Shown here in pieces: positions 35,230 to 46,204 of a DNA stretch of 64,000 bases. This DNA is from Berberis thunbergii (taxonomy: Eukaryota; Streptophyta; Magnoliopsida; Ranunculales; Berberidaceae). Under the pieces are notes generated by a model. The model was not told where the DNA came from. It saw nothing but the letters and a program-made list of their open reading frames with translations, and searched no databases. The stretch is taken from assembly GCA_003290165.1 (NCBI GenBank), contig QNQO01000510.1, positions 186,001 through 250,000 on the forward strand, read 5' to 3'. The position numbers were made by a program, and so were the translations under genes. Position 1 is the stretch's first letter. Each line of letters starts with the position of its first letter.

Positions 35230-35480
35230 ATTGGGTGGAACAACTTATGTTATTGATGGCCCTGTGGATGTTGCTTCTGGTGGAGTTATTGATACCTACA
35301 ATGATATTTGTACGAATATCTCGAGGGTTTGGCATTTGCATGCAGTTAGTAAAGGTGAAAAGGTTATGCACGAGTTGCTGATGAAATATTTGGTAGAAAA
35401 TATAAAGATATGCAATATGGATGTTTGTGAACATTGTGTTTATGGAAGTTTTGATTCGAAACTCCATCCTAGCTAAGGTG
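35230..35480 (+). pseudogene. Ty1-copia pre-integrase fragment, right half
   Basis: This is the continuation of the copia fragment at 20370-21105 after the chromovirus insertion. ISRVWHLHAVSKGEKVMHEL and KICNMDVCEHCVYGSFDSK match the copia GAG-pre-integrase domain (usually LWHxRLGH and CExCxxGK). A stop follows at 35474-35476 and integrase is not found. The sequence to 35734 has no recognisable coding. Confidence 0.8.
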
Positions 35481-35734
35481 GATGTTGTTTGTTAGCTTGA
35501 GCACGTTCTAGTGTATGGCACCTTCGTGTGTATGGCGCATATGAACATGTTTGAAGAGTTGAAGTATGTGTTTGTGTTTTGAAGAAATGACATTTGTTTG
35601 TTCATGTTTGTTGGGATCAGCTCAGATTGTGAAATATTCACCACGGTGGAGAATTCTTGAAAAACAAGAGAAAAATAGAGAAGGTGTTTCCAACACCTTG
35701 ATTTGATGACCTGGCCTTTGAAAAATTGTAAAGG

Positions 35735-36801
35735 TAGGGGTGGGTAAGAATCCAGGTCCTGACTCGTCCGACTCGGACCGGTATGGTCTCGAACCGATTT
35801 AAATCGGGACCAACCGATTTATATAGTTTTTATCCCGGTCCCAGTTTTGGACCGATTTTCACTAATTTTGTCTCAGATTGTTTCGGTCTGTCCCGGTTAC
35901 TACAGTTAGCCCAAGCCCACATCTAACACAATTGAATCTAATCTCTCTAATCTAATCATAATTATCATCATCATCAAGAGATACTAGATGGTGGTTCAGT
36001 AGTGTCTTCAAATTATAGCTAGTCTCTGACTTTAAATCCCACATTTATTTATCATCACTTGGATTGGATTATTTCCCTCTCTTCTTTCCCTTTTTCTTTC
36101 TTTTTTCTCTCTCTTGTGTTGTGTTATGTTGCTCATTCTCTGTTTTTCTATGCATTTTCCAAAATTTTATCCATCAGATCAGACCAGAGATTGACACCAT
36201 CATTTCTCTTTTTTAATGCAGTTGTCTTCTTTCCATTTGAAATGCAGAGTTAAGACTGATGGAGAAAGTGAGTGGTTTGGTTTCACAGTACCCCAGACTG
36301 GTTTTCAAAGAAAGGGTTGGGTCTGGGTCTGTGTCTATGTTGTTTGTTTGTTTGTTTAAGAGAAATGGGTAGAGCACCTTCTTGCGATAAGCAAGGTTTG
36401 AAGAAGAGACCATGGACTCCTGAAGAAGACGAGGTCCTCGTCCAGTATATCAACACAAATGTTCATGGAAGCTGGCGCACTCTCCCCAAACTTGCAGGTT
36501 TCTTTTTCACCTTAGGATGTTTTGTAGAAATGTTTTCGTTAATTTGGAATGTGTCTTCTTCAATAATGCCCTTTTTGTTTCAACTTGAAGTTTGGCAACA
36601 ATGGGGGTAACAATTGGTAAAAAAAAAAAAAAAATTGAATCGGGAAGTCACGGTCCCGACCCAAACTGTCCCGGTTTCAAATGGTTCGGGTCCAACTGGG
36701 TCATCCTAAAAGAAATGGCTTTTTTGACCTGGACTGTTCCCGGTTAACTGAATCGGGACTGGGACCGGAATAGGCCTCAACCCGGACCATGCCCACCCCT
36801 A
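35735..36801. mobile_element. Non-autonomous hAT element carrying a MYB exon (Pack-type)
   Basis: 1067 bp. The ends are TAGGGGTGGGTA and, inverted, TAGGGGTGGGCA. A perfect 8-bp duplication TGTAAAGG lies at 35727-35734 and 36802-36809. Subterminal regions are rich in CCGATTT, GGTCCCGG and CCCGGACC-type repeats. The middle (about 35900-36620) is non-transposon DNA: promoter-like and 5' UTR sequence, a MYB first exon and part of its intron. Confidence 0.93.
36365..36497 (+). pseudogene. Captured first exon of an R2R3-MYB gene
   Basis: From ATG at 36365 it reads [45 protein letters not shown]. It ends exactly at a GT donor (36498) after 133 bp in phase 1, the usual first-exon length and phase of R2R3-MYB genes. 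R2R3-MYBs are DNA-binding transcription factors; this fragment holds only most of the R2 repeat (two of its tryptophans). It is inside a hAT element, with several hundred bases of captured upstream sequence. It could still be transcribed, but cannot encode a complete DNA-binding domain. Confidence 0.93.
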
Positions 36802-36809
36802 TGTAAAGG

Positions 36810-37539
36810 AGAAAAACAAAGTTGTAAAAGAGAAGAATAGATAGGCTCCTTGCCAATCTAATTTGCCGTTATTGAGCTAACTTCTCTTCATTAAGAAACA
36901 ACAAAAAAAAGCTAGACAACTTGAAGGATGTGGCAGTAGCTTGGTATAAGATGGCTTGGAGGAAGACAATGGAAGGAAAAAGAATGTGGTAGAAATTCTT
37001 CAACCGCCTCCCTCAACCTATTTAAATACCACATCAGGTCTTGTGAATATGGTGTTCTCTATATGAGTTAGGGTTTTCCCTTTTTGTGTGTGTCTAGAAA
37101 TAAGGAGATGGAGTTTTTGATTTATGCACCCCGCGTATATATGTGGTATCATCTAGATACATGTATGTTTAACGTCATTGATGTTGTGTAGGAGACTCTC
37201 CCTCCATTTATATTATCGATCTCAATAGTAAATATATTTTATTTGCCCCGTGGACATAGGCAAGTTTGTTGAACCACATAACTTTGTTGTCTCCGATACT
37301 AGTTATTTGCTTTGTAACTTCGCATTTCGGTATTTGTAACACTACTGCACGTTACAAAACTCGTGGCTCCCCGGTGTGGTTTTTTTACCAATTGGGCTCT
37401 ACCACTTTCAAAAGGCCTTGTCGCTATTGAGTAAATGTCTCATCCTATATTAACTTCACATGATGTTGCTCCTTGCCCGACGTGGGACTAAATTTGCATG
37501 CTTAACTTGAGCCAACATCTCCAATAGCTTCGACATGAG
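36810..37539 (+). other. Unassigned sequence with dispersed LTR-end repeat
   Basis: No coding sequence is recognised. It includes the dispersed repeat at 37405-37530. Before that it is AT-rich transposon-like DNA. Confidence 0.4.
37405..37530 (-). repeat. Dispersed LTR-end repeat, copy 2
   Basis: It shares TTGTCGCTATTGAGTAAATG, TGATGTTGCTCCTTGCCC-like and CTTAACTTGAGCCAACATC blocks with 19690-19811. Only the LTR end is recognisable. Confidence 0.65.
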
Positions 37540-38128
37540 CTTCAAACATTGTGCAAAGGTTCAAAGCCTATGCAACATTATTTCCTTTATGCCAAACAAT
37601 TGACTAATAGCCTTGCTGCTTCCGAGAATCCAACAAGCGACTCTGATCTTCAACAATAATCCTTGGTGGTCTCGATACTGCCTATGATGATATCGTGACG
37701 ATGCTTACTGCACCATGAATGAAATCACCAAAGAGATTTCTTTTCTCATCTGCTTGCCTTTTATATGAGCGTTGAAGCCTTACTGCAACAACAACATCAT
37801 GTTGCTAATGTCGTGACTAACCATCACAATGGGCAATCAAAGCTTGTTCACAATCCGAATAAGCCCCTTTTTAATACCGGTAATCAGAATCATAATCATG
37901 TTCAAGGCAATATGAATCACACCCAGACCCGTCTATAGCTGTATCTATTGCAACCGGACCTTATCAGCTATGTGGCCAAAAAAAGCATCCAGCTTCTGAT
38001 TTATAGTATCATTATGACAGGACATTCCAAGCTGCTTCTGCACCGTCAATGGAATACATTGCTACACCTGGCTATATTGTTGATTCCAACTAGATACTAG
38101 ATAGTGATGCTACACATCATCTTATATC
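37540..38128 (+). pseudogene. Ty1-copia gag/protease fragment, left of TRIM
   Basis: Broken frames read a copia gag-like LYAKQLTNSLAASENP, a glutamine/asparagine-rich linker, a zinc-knuckle relic and the protease-region DSDATHHLIS (usually DSGATHHLT). The frame runs on at 38914 after the TRIM insertion. Confidence 0.7.
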
Positions 38129-38908
38129 TGTTGGGTTATTGATGTTGGCTTAAATAGTTCCCACATCACAGAAGGTGGAGTTATCACAATGAAATATAAG
38201 GAGGTGATCCACTCCCTAATAGTAATGAGGCCTTTCGAAAAAAAAAAACCCCAACCCACCAAGGCCAAGATGGGGGCCAGAATCGCAATATTTAAGTTGG
38301 AGACGATATCGTTGCTATATATAGTCGATCAAGGGGTGCACGCAAATGCTCGCCGCCCTGACAAGTGGTATCATATTTGATGGTTCAGCTGAGACTTGGC
38401 GAAGAGAAGATGTAGATGACACATTGTTCATGGAGAATAGGCACAAGAACCCCAGTGAACGATCCAGAGTGAGGCCCTAGATCCATGCTAAAAGGGAGTG
38501 TTCTACAAGTTCGGACAAGGTGAAGTTAGTGTGGTGGTTGAGATTAGGTGGAGCCAACAATTCTAGAAATAGTCGAACTCGCACACGTAGTACTATTTTC
38601 AGGATCATGGTTGACACCCGAAGACGACATGTACTTTGAGATTCGTGCAAAAGGCAAAGTTGTAGGATGTGTAACGATTCGTACCAAATGTGGAGATTGT
38701 TAGGTTATTGGTGTTGGCTTGAATTGTCTCACATCACAGAAGGTGCAATTAAAAAATAAGGAGGTGGTCCACTTCCTAATAGCAACGAGGCCTTTTGGAG
38801 AAAACCACACCACCAAGGCCCAGATAGGGGTCCAAAATTGTGGTGTTTAAGTTGAAGACAATATTGTTGTTGTGTATAGTGGACCAAGGGGTGCACGACA
38901 CCCAAACA
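38129..38908 (+). mobile_element. TRIM (miniature LTR retrotransposon), 780 bp
   Basis: LTR-like repeats lie at 38129-38363 (TGTTGGGTTATTGATG...) and 38698-38908 (TGTTAGGTTATTGGTG...). A primer site TGGTATCATATT (38366-38377) follows the first repeat, and the target-site duplication ATATC lies at 38124-38128 and 38909-38913. The internal region is about 335 bp with no coding capacity. It splits the copia protease-region frame exactly. Confidence 0.9.
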
Positions 38909-38913
38909 ATATC

Positions 38914-39500
38914 AGACCTAAATAATCTTCATCTTTGAACAAAGTATAATGGTACTGACCAAATCCGAGTTGGTAATGGTACATATCTTCCCATTGCAAA
39001 CATTGGTACAACATCTTTCATTCATAACTCAAGAAAATTCTATTTCCATAAAATTTATCATGTTCCTAATATATCTTCAAATCTTCTTTTTGTTTCCTAG
39101 TTTTCAAAAGGCAATAAAGTTTTCTTTGAATTTCACCAAAATTTCTTTGTTCTGAAGGACTGACACACAGGGAAAGTACTTCTACAAGGCCTGAATAAAG
39201 ATGGTTTCCATCATTTCAACAATGCTTGCGAGTTTTAAAACCCGGTTTCATCCAATTCAACTTTCCTGTCAGTTTCTCTTCCATTATGGCATCGGCGTTT
39301 AGGGCATCTAATGATTCGAATGGTTGACAAAAGTTGTCGAGTCTAATTCTTTACAAGTGTCTAGCAAGTTGTTTTTCTTTTGTTTTTCATCTCATGTTAT
39401 CAAGATTAGAAAGTTATCATTTTCTTCAAGTTCAACTTTATATGATGACGAGCCTTTAAGTTATTTGTCTCAGATTTATGGGGTCATTCACCAATCTTAT
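38914..39500 (+). pseudogene. Ty1-copia protease/pre-integrase fragment, right of TRIM
   Basis: It continues from 38128: DLNNLHL, stop, TKYNGTDQIRVGNGTYLPIA, FYFHKIYHVPNIS, then a degraded pre-integrase segment with LWHRRLGHLMIRMVDK (about 39280-39330). It is broken by stops and frameshifts. Confidence 0.75.
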
Positions 39501-40319
39501 TTAGAGATGGCTTTACTACTACTTGCTACTTATGAATGCACACAATCATTATATGTGGATTTATCCACTTAATCAAAAAATTAGATGCTTACCCAACTTT
39601 TATCATATTCAAAAAATAATGCATAAACATAATCATACGATTATCATTAATGAATCTTATTCATAAATCACAACATAAATGCATAAACACCAAAATCATA
39701 CAATTATCATTTCATTAATTAAATACCAAAAAAAAACTATCATAACCAATAAATATATGAACCTTAAACATGCATACCCTAAAAAAATTATGTCTCATCA
39801 TAATCTCCCAATTTACAAAGAAAAATAGAATTTTTTTTGTTTGGCCACATCTTAGCTACTAACCATGAGATACATCGCTTGACTATACTCGGGTGTATCT
39901 AAGATGTATCAGTAGCATATTGGTATTGAGATTTATCCGACATGAGTACGTTACATTTTTTTGATATATATGACACAACGAGAAAGTTAATATGAGGTAA
40001 AGGAGGAAATGAATGAAAGAGGACCATATGTACCCGAGTTCTTGCATCACAACTCGATTACATGGTTAATGCCTAAACTATTATTATAAATGCAGAACAT
40101 GAAAGGAAGATTTGTAAAACTTCTCTACTATTATAAATGCAGAACATTAAATGAACAATGTTAGTGTCTTCAACACCACTCTTTGGAATGCCTAAAAAAA
40201 GTATTCAACAATAATAATTTGAACAATAATCTCATCAAGAAGAATAAAAAAAAAGGTATATTAACATTTTTTGTAAGTGCAATGTGAACATAGCTTAAAA
40301 AATCAGCCAGTTCACATTT
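39501..40319. other. AT-rich stretch, no gene seen
   Basis: Repeated ATAATCATACGATTATCATT-like and CATAAATGCATAAACA motifs give a low-complexity character. No coding or element termini were recognised. Confidence 0.5.
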
Positions 40320-40424
40320 ACCACCACGCCTCGCACAAACAATACATTGCACTTCTACATTTGATAGGGAGGTTCATCTGTTCCTATTTAATATGTATTA
40401 AAGAGTTCAACTAAATGATCCACC

Positions 40425-41951
40425 TAGGGGTGGGCACGGTCTGGATCGGTTCCAAATTTTGAGGAACCTAACTCGGACCGTTTAAATTTAATGAATCTGG
40501 TCCGATCCGGATTCCCTTATTTTGAACATTGGGACCGAATCTAACTCGAACCATTTGGAACGGTCCGGTTCCTACGGTTCCAAAATGAAAATATCGACTT
40601 AAGCAATATCTGATTGTGCACATATGAACCAAAACCTCACTAAGAAAATCATTCCACAGAAGACAAAAACTCCACAAACAGAACAGAGCCCAGGAACAGA
40701 AAATCAAAGTTCAACAGCAGAGAAAGTATAATAAATTCATATTTTATACCTTTTAGCTTCCTCATTTTTACGCTTAGCATCTAACTCCTTGCTTGGTCGA
40801 TATTTCCTTGCTTGGTCTGTACACTTCTAACTAGAAAATTCACATGGTCAGTGATAATGCAAGAAACCACCTCATAATAGAAGCTATTTAGTTGTCAAGA
40901 TGATGAAGTAATTGTTTCTTGTGAGAAATCACAACTCTAGATTGATTCTAGGATCTCTAGATCATTATTGACTAAGCTATCCAAATTTTTCCATGGAGAA
41001 TGACCATTAGGATCTCTAGATTGATGGATTCAGATTCATTATTTGGTGGATAAATTCAATACTGGAAGCTCAAAAGATTCTGAAAAAACATATTCTCTTT
41101 TTCCAAAAGTAAAGCCTAATCATAGCAGCGACTAACATTCATTATTTGGTGGACAAGTTCAACACTAAGAAGTTTAATTAGAGTACCTCTGTTCTCCCTG
41201 GCATGATAGGCTTCCCAGCAAACAATTCTGCAAGGATGCAACCAGTACTCCACAGATTTATAGCAAAGCCATATTCTGTGGCACCAAGCAGTGGCTCAGG
41301 AGGTCGATACCACAAAGTTACAACCTGGCTAGTCATTGGCTCCTTTCGATCAGGATGAAAACAGGTTGCCAACCCAAAATCAGCAATCCTCAAAATGCCT
41401 TTCTCGTCAACTAGAAGATTTGACCCCTTGGCAATTGCCGCAATATGAAAGCTCGAAACCGAAAGGGTGTGTGGGGTACAAAGAGAAGGCAGGGAAGGGC
41501 ACGCAGAAGAGTAGATCGTTTTATGTTGGTGGTGGGTTAAGCTTTGCGGGAAATTAGGGTTGATGAGGAGGAGGTGTGTAGATATGGTTTTAGAGAGGAG
41601 GAGGAGGAGCAAGTGATGGATTATTGGGATGATAGTGGGGTTGTTGGATCGAGAGATGTTTGATCAATTGTGTGTGAGGTTGAAGATGAAGGTGAGAATG
41701 AGGACCCCAACAGGGAGATCAAGGTTGAAGATGTTCGATCTGGTTTCAGAGAGGAGGAGGAGGAGCAAGTGATGGATTAATGTAATGTAATTGTGATTTG
41801 AAACGGGTCCAACCCGGACCGTTTCTTTTTAAATAATAGGAATCGGGTCCGGACCGTATCTAAATATGCAAAATTAAAATCCGAACCGTTTAGAGAAAAA
41901 CGATCCGGTTCGATTGAATCCGTGGATTCTCGACCCGTTTGCCCATCCCTA
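40425..41951. mobile_element. Non-autonomous hAT element carrying a CDK-like kinase exon (Pack-type)
   Basis: 1527 bp. The ends are TAGGGGTGGGCACGG and, inverted, TAGGGATGGGCAAACGG. The 8-bp duplication GATCCACC lies at 40417-40424 and 41952-41959. Copy 2 of the duplicated segment has the empty site (AATCCACC near 51980). Subterminal GGTCCGGTTCC / GGAACGGTCC-type repeats are present at both ends. The interior holds a kinase exon and at least one further genic-looking block with a repeated GAGGAGGAGGAGCAAGTGAT (41600 and 41756). Confidence 0.95.
41187..41429 (-). pseudogene. Captured kinase-domain exon of a CDK-like Ser/Thr kinase
   Basis: The minus strand reads KGSNLLVDEKGILRIADFGL, TSQVVTLWYRPPEPLLGATE, NLWSTGCILAELFAGKPIMP and GRTE. 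It ends at an intact GT donor (41186-41185). This 81-codon piece contains the DFG motif, activation loop and WYRPPE motif as in plant CDKC/CDK-like kinases. The HRD catalytic loop and the N-lobe are missing, and the usual DLW reads NLW. It lies inside a hAT element, reverse to GUN4. Confidence 0.92.
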
Positions 41952-41959
41952 GATCCACC

Positions 41960-42438
41960 CTTTCTTTTTCTTCTTTTAAAATTTCATTAAATTGGAAAAA
42001 AGAAAAAGAAAAAGAAAAATACGTTTGCAACAATAGGACAAGCAATCATGTTGATTGTGGTGTAGCCAGCCCAAAAGATGAGAGAACAAGTACAAGTGAA
42101 TGACTGCTATGTGGAAGGTCTCTCTCAATCAGTGTTTCCACTTTGGAGAGAGAGAGACAGAGTGTGTCACAAAACAAAATCATAAAATAAACACACAAGT
42201 GGCACACACACCATCATTTGCCACATTTCAGAGTTAAAGATAGAGAGAAAAGATCTAGCCTTACCCACTTGTAACGAATCAAATTGCTCACTTTCCATTT
42301 GTCAAGATGATCTTCTTCCCCTCTCGATCTATTATTCATTCACTCATTTCTTATCACCCATTTTCACGCAACACTCCTAACAGTGTCTCAGTCTCACTTC
42401 AACTCTCTCTTTCACACACACACACTTCTCATACAACA
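41960..42438 (+). promoter_or_regulatory. GUN4 upstream region and 5' UTR
   Basis: It runs between the hAT insertion and the GUN4 start codon. It holds a GA-rich tract (about 42150-42165) and a CT/CA-rich 5' leader (42395-42430). No clear TATA box was found. The hAT element cuts off everything further than about 480 bp upstream from its ancestral position. Confidence 0.5.
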
Positions 42439-43209
42439 ATGGCCATCAATTCTCTTCAATCTCTTCAACACTCTCTCCTTAGGCGCCACAACTTAGACAA
42501 CCAGTCTTCTTCCTCTCTTCCTTATTCACTCTTCCTCAAACCAACCACTAGTACTACTACTCTATCACAAAAGCTTTCCACCCATTTCATTCTCCATTCC
42601 ACCACCTCTTCTAGTGCTTCCACCACCACCCCTGCAACACCTCCTGAACCCTCATTTGATCTCCTGCAACAGCATTTATCATCCAAAGACTTCCGCCAAG
42701 CGGACGAGGTGACCCGTCGTCTCCTCATAATCCTTGCAGGTGAAAATGCTCAAAAGCGAGGATACGTTTTCTTCTCTGAGGTCCAATTCATCTCTGAATC
42801 GGACCTTCAGAAAATAGACGCTCTATGGCGCCAATACAGCAATGAGAAATTCGGGTACAGTGTGCAGAAGAAAATATGGCAAAAGCAAAAGAAAGACTTC
42901 ACCAGGTTCTTCATAAAGGTTGGGTGGATGAAGAAGCTAGATACTGAAGTAGAGCAGCACAATTACAGGGCTTTTCCCAATGAGTTCATTTGGGAGTTGA
43001 ACGACGACACGCCTGAGGGTCACCTTCCCTTGACCAATGCTCTTAGAGGAGTCCAGCTCCTTAACAGTATTCTCATGCACCCAGCTTTCCAATCAGTTGA
43101 AGCGGACATGATCACTGAGGAGGCACCACTGGAGGGAAAGGAGTTGTTGAGGCAGAACCCTAATCCCCTGAGGAGCAACAAAGTCTTCAAAACAGATTAT
43201 AGCTTCTGA
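42439..43209 (+). CDS. GUN4: Tetrapyrrole-binding protein GUN4, chloroplastic
   Basis: GUN4 binds protoporphyrin IX and Mg-protoporphyrin IX and stimulates the ChlH subunit of Mg-chelatase in chlorophyll synthesis; it also takes part in plastid-to-nucleus signalling. The 256-residue, intron-free frame has a Ser/Thr-rich plastid transit-type N-terminus (1-70), then the GUN4 core: FDLLQQHLSSKDFRQADEVT (73-92), GYVFFSEVQFIS (108-119), KFGYSVQKKIW (137-147), DFTRFFIKVGWM (153-164), NYRAFPNEFIWELNDDTPEG (175-194), HLPLTNALRG (195-204). The C-terminus FKTDYSF keeps the penultimate serine that is phosphorylated in Arabidopsis GUN4. I chose ATG 42439 (ACAACAATGGCC, conserved in the duplicate); an in-frame ATG at 42307 would add an unlikely 44-residue leader. 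The gene is intact. Confidence 0.96.
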   Translation: MAINSLQSLQHSLLRRHNLDNQSSSSLPYSLFLKPTTSTTTLSQKLSTHFILHSTTSSSASTTTPATPPEPSFDLLQQHLSSKDFRQADEVTRRLLIILAGENAQKRGYVFFSEVQFISESDLQKIDALWRQYSNEKFGYSVQKKIWQKQKKDFTRFFIKVGWMKKLDTEVEQHNYRAFPNEFIWELNDDTPEGHLPLTNALRGVQLLNSILMHPAFQSVEADMITEEAPLEGKELLRQNPNPLRSNKVFKTDYSF

Positions 43210-43504
43210 TTGTATCAAACCAAAATATAAACAGAACATAGATCTTCGGATTCAAGTAAATGTTTTCTTTAACTAGTTTGTTTTTTTTTCTGCTTATTAT
43301 CTCAGAGCTCGTGCTCCATTAGAGAATATGCAACTGTGGATAAACTACTGTCGTTGTAATATATAAGTATATTTAGTATGCATGATGGTTGTGTTATAAA
43401 GGTTCTTTTAGTCTGTCTGTCTTCACCCATTTAGAAATTTCATCAATTCCATAAAGTGAAAAATTTTGGGCCATAACCGGATAGCATACTAAAAACTTTG
43501 CCTT

Positions 43505-46204
43505 TGTTAGAGATTAATCTAGACTAATCCTAGAAGAGATGTTTGATGATCCATATGCATTGTCCTTTGGTGTTCCATTAGTGTGACTTTTAGAATTACT
43601 AAGTGTCTCTAGATAATTTTATTGTCTTTTGGCTTTACTAAGAGTCACTTTAATTATTAGTGGTCATGTGAGTCCTATTTAAACCTATGTATCATTTGGT
43701 TTCAAGTATGGTGAATGAAGTGAGTTCTCTACACAATTGAGTTCTTGTTTTACCAAGAGATTACACTCTCTCTTGTATTCCTTATCTTCTTATTCATTCA
43801 CATAGTATGTTAAATCCCAACAAATTGGTATTAGAGCCTAGTCGAGAGAACCATGGCATCCAACAACAACAATTTCATCCAACCTCCACTTCCTTTTCTT
43901 ACCAGTAAAAACTTCAATCATTGGAGAATGAAGATGAAGGCCCTATTTGGTTCACAAGACCTATTGGAGATCGTAGATATTGGTTTCCAAGAGCCCGAAG
44001 ATGAAGCAACTCTTAATGCACAACACTTGGCCGAGTTGAAGTCTAACCGCAAGAAAGACTACAAAGCCAAGTATTTCATTATGCAAACAGTAGATGAAAC
44101 TATTCTTGATAGAATTTCAGTAGCCACGACGGATAAACAAGCTTGGGATATTTTTTGTTCTTCATACAAAGGAGATGACAAAATCAAGATGGTGCGCCTA
44201 CAAACTCTTCGAGGGGAGTTTGATACACTAAGAATGAAGGAGTCCGAGACTATTGAAGAATACTTCAATCGTGTTATCTCAATTGGTTAATTGAGATTGA
44301 ATGGTGAGAATCTAGAAGACCAAAGAATTATCGAAAAATCCTTCGGAGTTTGACTCAAAATTTTGAGTCTAGTATTGTTGCTATTGAAGAATCCAAGGAT
44401 TTATCTTCTTTGTCGGTGGAGAGTTTATTGGGATCACTACAATCCCATGAACTACGAATGAAGCAATATGATTCTAGTTCCATTGAACAAGCCTTTCAAG
44501 CACAAGTCTCCTTTAGAGATTCCTCTAAAGATGGCTTGATAAGAATAAGTCGTGGTAGAGGAAGAGGTTATGGTGGAAAACATCAAGGACAAGAGAAATC
44601 TCATGATGGTGAGTCTTCATCTTCAAATCGAGGAAGAGGGAGAGGAAGATCTTCCTTATAAAATATTCAATTCCATTGTTGTCATGTGTATGGTCATGTT
44701 AGGAAATATTGTAGAAAGAAGATGGAGGATGAGAACAACAAAGAATCCAATTTTATGCATGAGAAGGAAGAAGACAATATTTTCCTTACATGCAATGTTC
44801 AAGACGCTTCCTTAGAAGATGTGTGGTTCGTGGATAGTGGTTGTAGCAACCATATGACCAGAAACAAGAAGGCCTTTGTGGAGATAAATGAGATATTTCA
44901 AAGTGAAGTTAGAACCAGAGATGACAACAAGCTTCAAGTCAAGGGAAGAAGTGATATTCTTGTCCAAACCAATAAAGGAGTAAAAGCGGATCTCAAATAT
45001 ATTTTATGTTCCCGCCTTAAGTACAATCTCTTAAGTGTTGGGAAACTTCTTTTGAAGGTTTATTAAGTAAATTTGAAGGGAGCTTTGTGTGAGATCAAAG
45101 ATAAAAATGATGTTATCATTGGAAAGGTGGGAATGACCAAAAGCAAAATCTTTCCTTTATCTTTCCAAAGTAACATTAATTCTTGCTTCTATACTATTCA
45201 AGACAAGTCTTGGCTATGGCATTATCGTTATGGTCACTTGAGTTTTAAAACTCTATCTCTTATGGGCAAGAAGAATCTTGTGGAAGGCTTACCTACAATT
45301 CAACTTCAAGATAATGTATGTGTCTTGGGGAAGCATAGTAGGAATTATTTTCCTAGTGGGAAGGCATGGAGAGCGTCAAAGCCACTTGAGCTTGTACACA
45401 CCGATCTTTGTGGGGCAATGCATACTACTTCAATTGGTGGTAACCGTTATTTTGTTACCTCCATTGATGACTATAGTAGGAAGACATGGATATACTTTCT
45501 TAAACAAAAATCGGAAGTATATGGTTGTTTCAAAATTTTGAAGGCTTTTGTTGAAAAGCAAAGTGGTTTCCATTTGAAGACTCTTCGCTCGGATCAAGGG
45601 GGAGAATACATTGATCATGGGCTTCGAGATTTCTTAAAAGATCTTGGTATTCGACATCAATTTTCAGTTTGCGGTACCCCTCAACAAAATGGAGCCGCCG
45701 AAAGAAAAAATCGCTCAATTATGGAGTTCGCTAGAAGTATGTTGAAGGCCAAGGGATTGCCAAATTCCTTTTGGCAGGAAGCGGTGGCATGTGTTGTTTA
45801 TCTTTTGAACCATTCCTCTTCTAAAAGTGTGTAAGACAAGACACTGCAAGAAGCTTGGAGCGGACACAAACCAAGAGCTGATCACTTGAGAATTTTCGGA
45901 AGCATTGCCTATTCACATGTACCGGATGAAAGAAGAAAAAAGCTAGATGACAAGTTCGAGAAATGTATTTTTGTTGGATATAGTAAAAGTTCCAAGGCAT
46001 ACAAGTTGTACAATCCCCTCACCAAGAAACTCATTGTAAGCTGTGATGTGAAGTTCAATAAAGAAGAATCTTGGAATTGGAAAGAAAATGCAACTAAAGG
46101 AAATTCAAGTTGCATAGAATTCGAAGAAGAAATCGAAGCTCCAAATGAATAAAACGAAGAGGTTGGTGTTCCACCTTCTTCTCCCAATTCTACTTTATCA
46201 CCCT
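43505..46204 (+). mobile_element. Truncated Ty1-copia element, duplication copy 1
   Basis: The 5' LTR at 43505-43822 (TGTTAGAGATTAATC to AATCCCAACA) is followed by a primer site ATTGGTATTAGAGCC (one change from consensus), gag, protease region and integrase. It is cut at 46204, before RT. It occupies the same site after GUN4 as the complete element in copy 2, so its insertion predates the duplication. Confidence 0.93.
43853..45834 (+). pseudogene. Copia gag-protease-integrase (copy 1), broken
   Basis: Gag from 43853 reads MASNNNNFIQPPLPFLTSKN and AWDIFCSSYKGDDKIKMVRL; it stops at 44288. A frameshift follows, then an RGRGRG tract, a zinc-knuckle relic (HCCHVYGHVRKYCRKK), the protease-region VWFVDSGCSNHMTRNKK, and integrase (WLWHYRYGHLSFKTLSL, ELVHTDLCG, IDDYSRKTWIYFLKQKS, LRSDQGGEYID, TPQQNGAAERKNRSIME). 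The frame ends at a TAA at 45832-45834 where copy 2 is open. Conserved linker sequence continues from 45886 to 46150. Confidence 0.88.

Larger units (their letters stand above)
40320..46204 (+). repeat. Segmental duplication, copy 1 (GUN4 + truncated copia)
   Basis: It is collinear with 51871-58664. The unit starts at ACCACCACGCCT and includes about 0.2 kb of common upstream sequence, the GUN4 gene, its 3' flank and a copia element. It ends abruptly at 46204 inside copia integrase-to-RT linker DNA. A hAT element (40425-41951) is present only in this copy. Confidence 0.9.

Noticed and set aside
35171..35467. 98-codon minus-strand frame
   Set aside because: It is antisense to the copia pre-integrase fragment.
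42307..42438. In-frame upstream ATG extending GUN4 by 44 residues
   Set aside because: The extension is CT/CA-rich UTR-like sequence; the ATG at 42439 has better context and is conserved in the duplicate.
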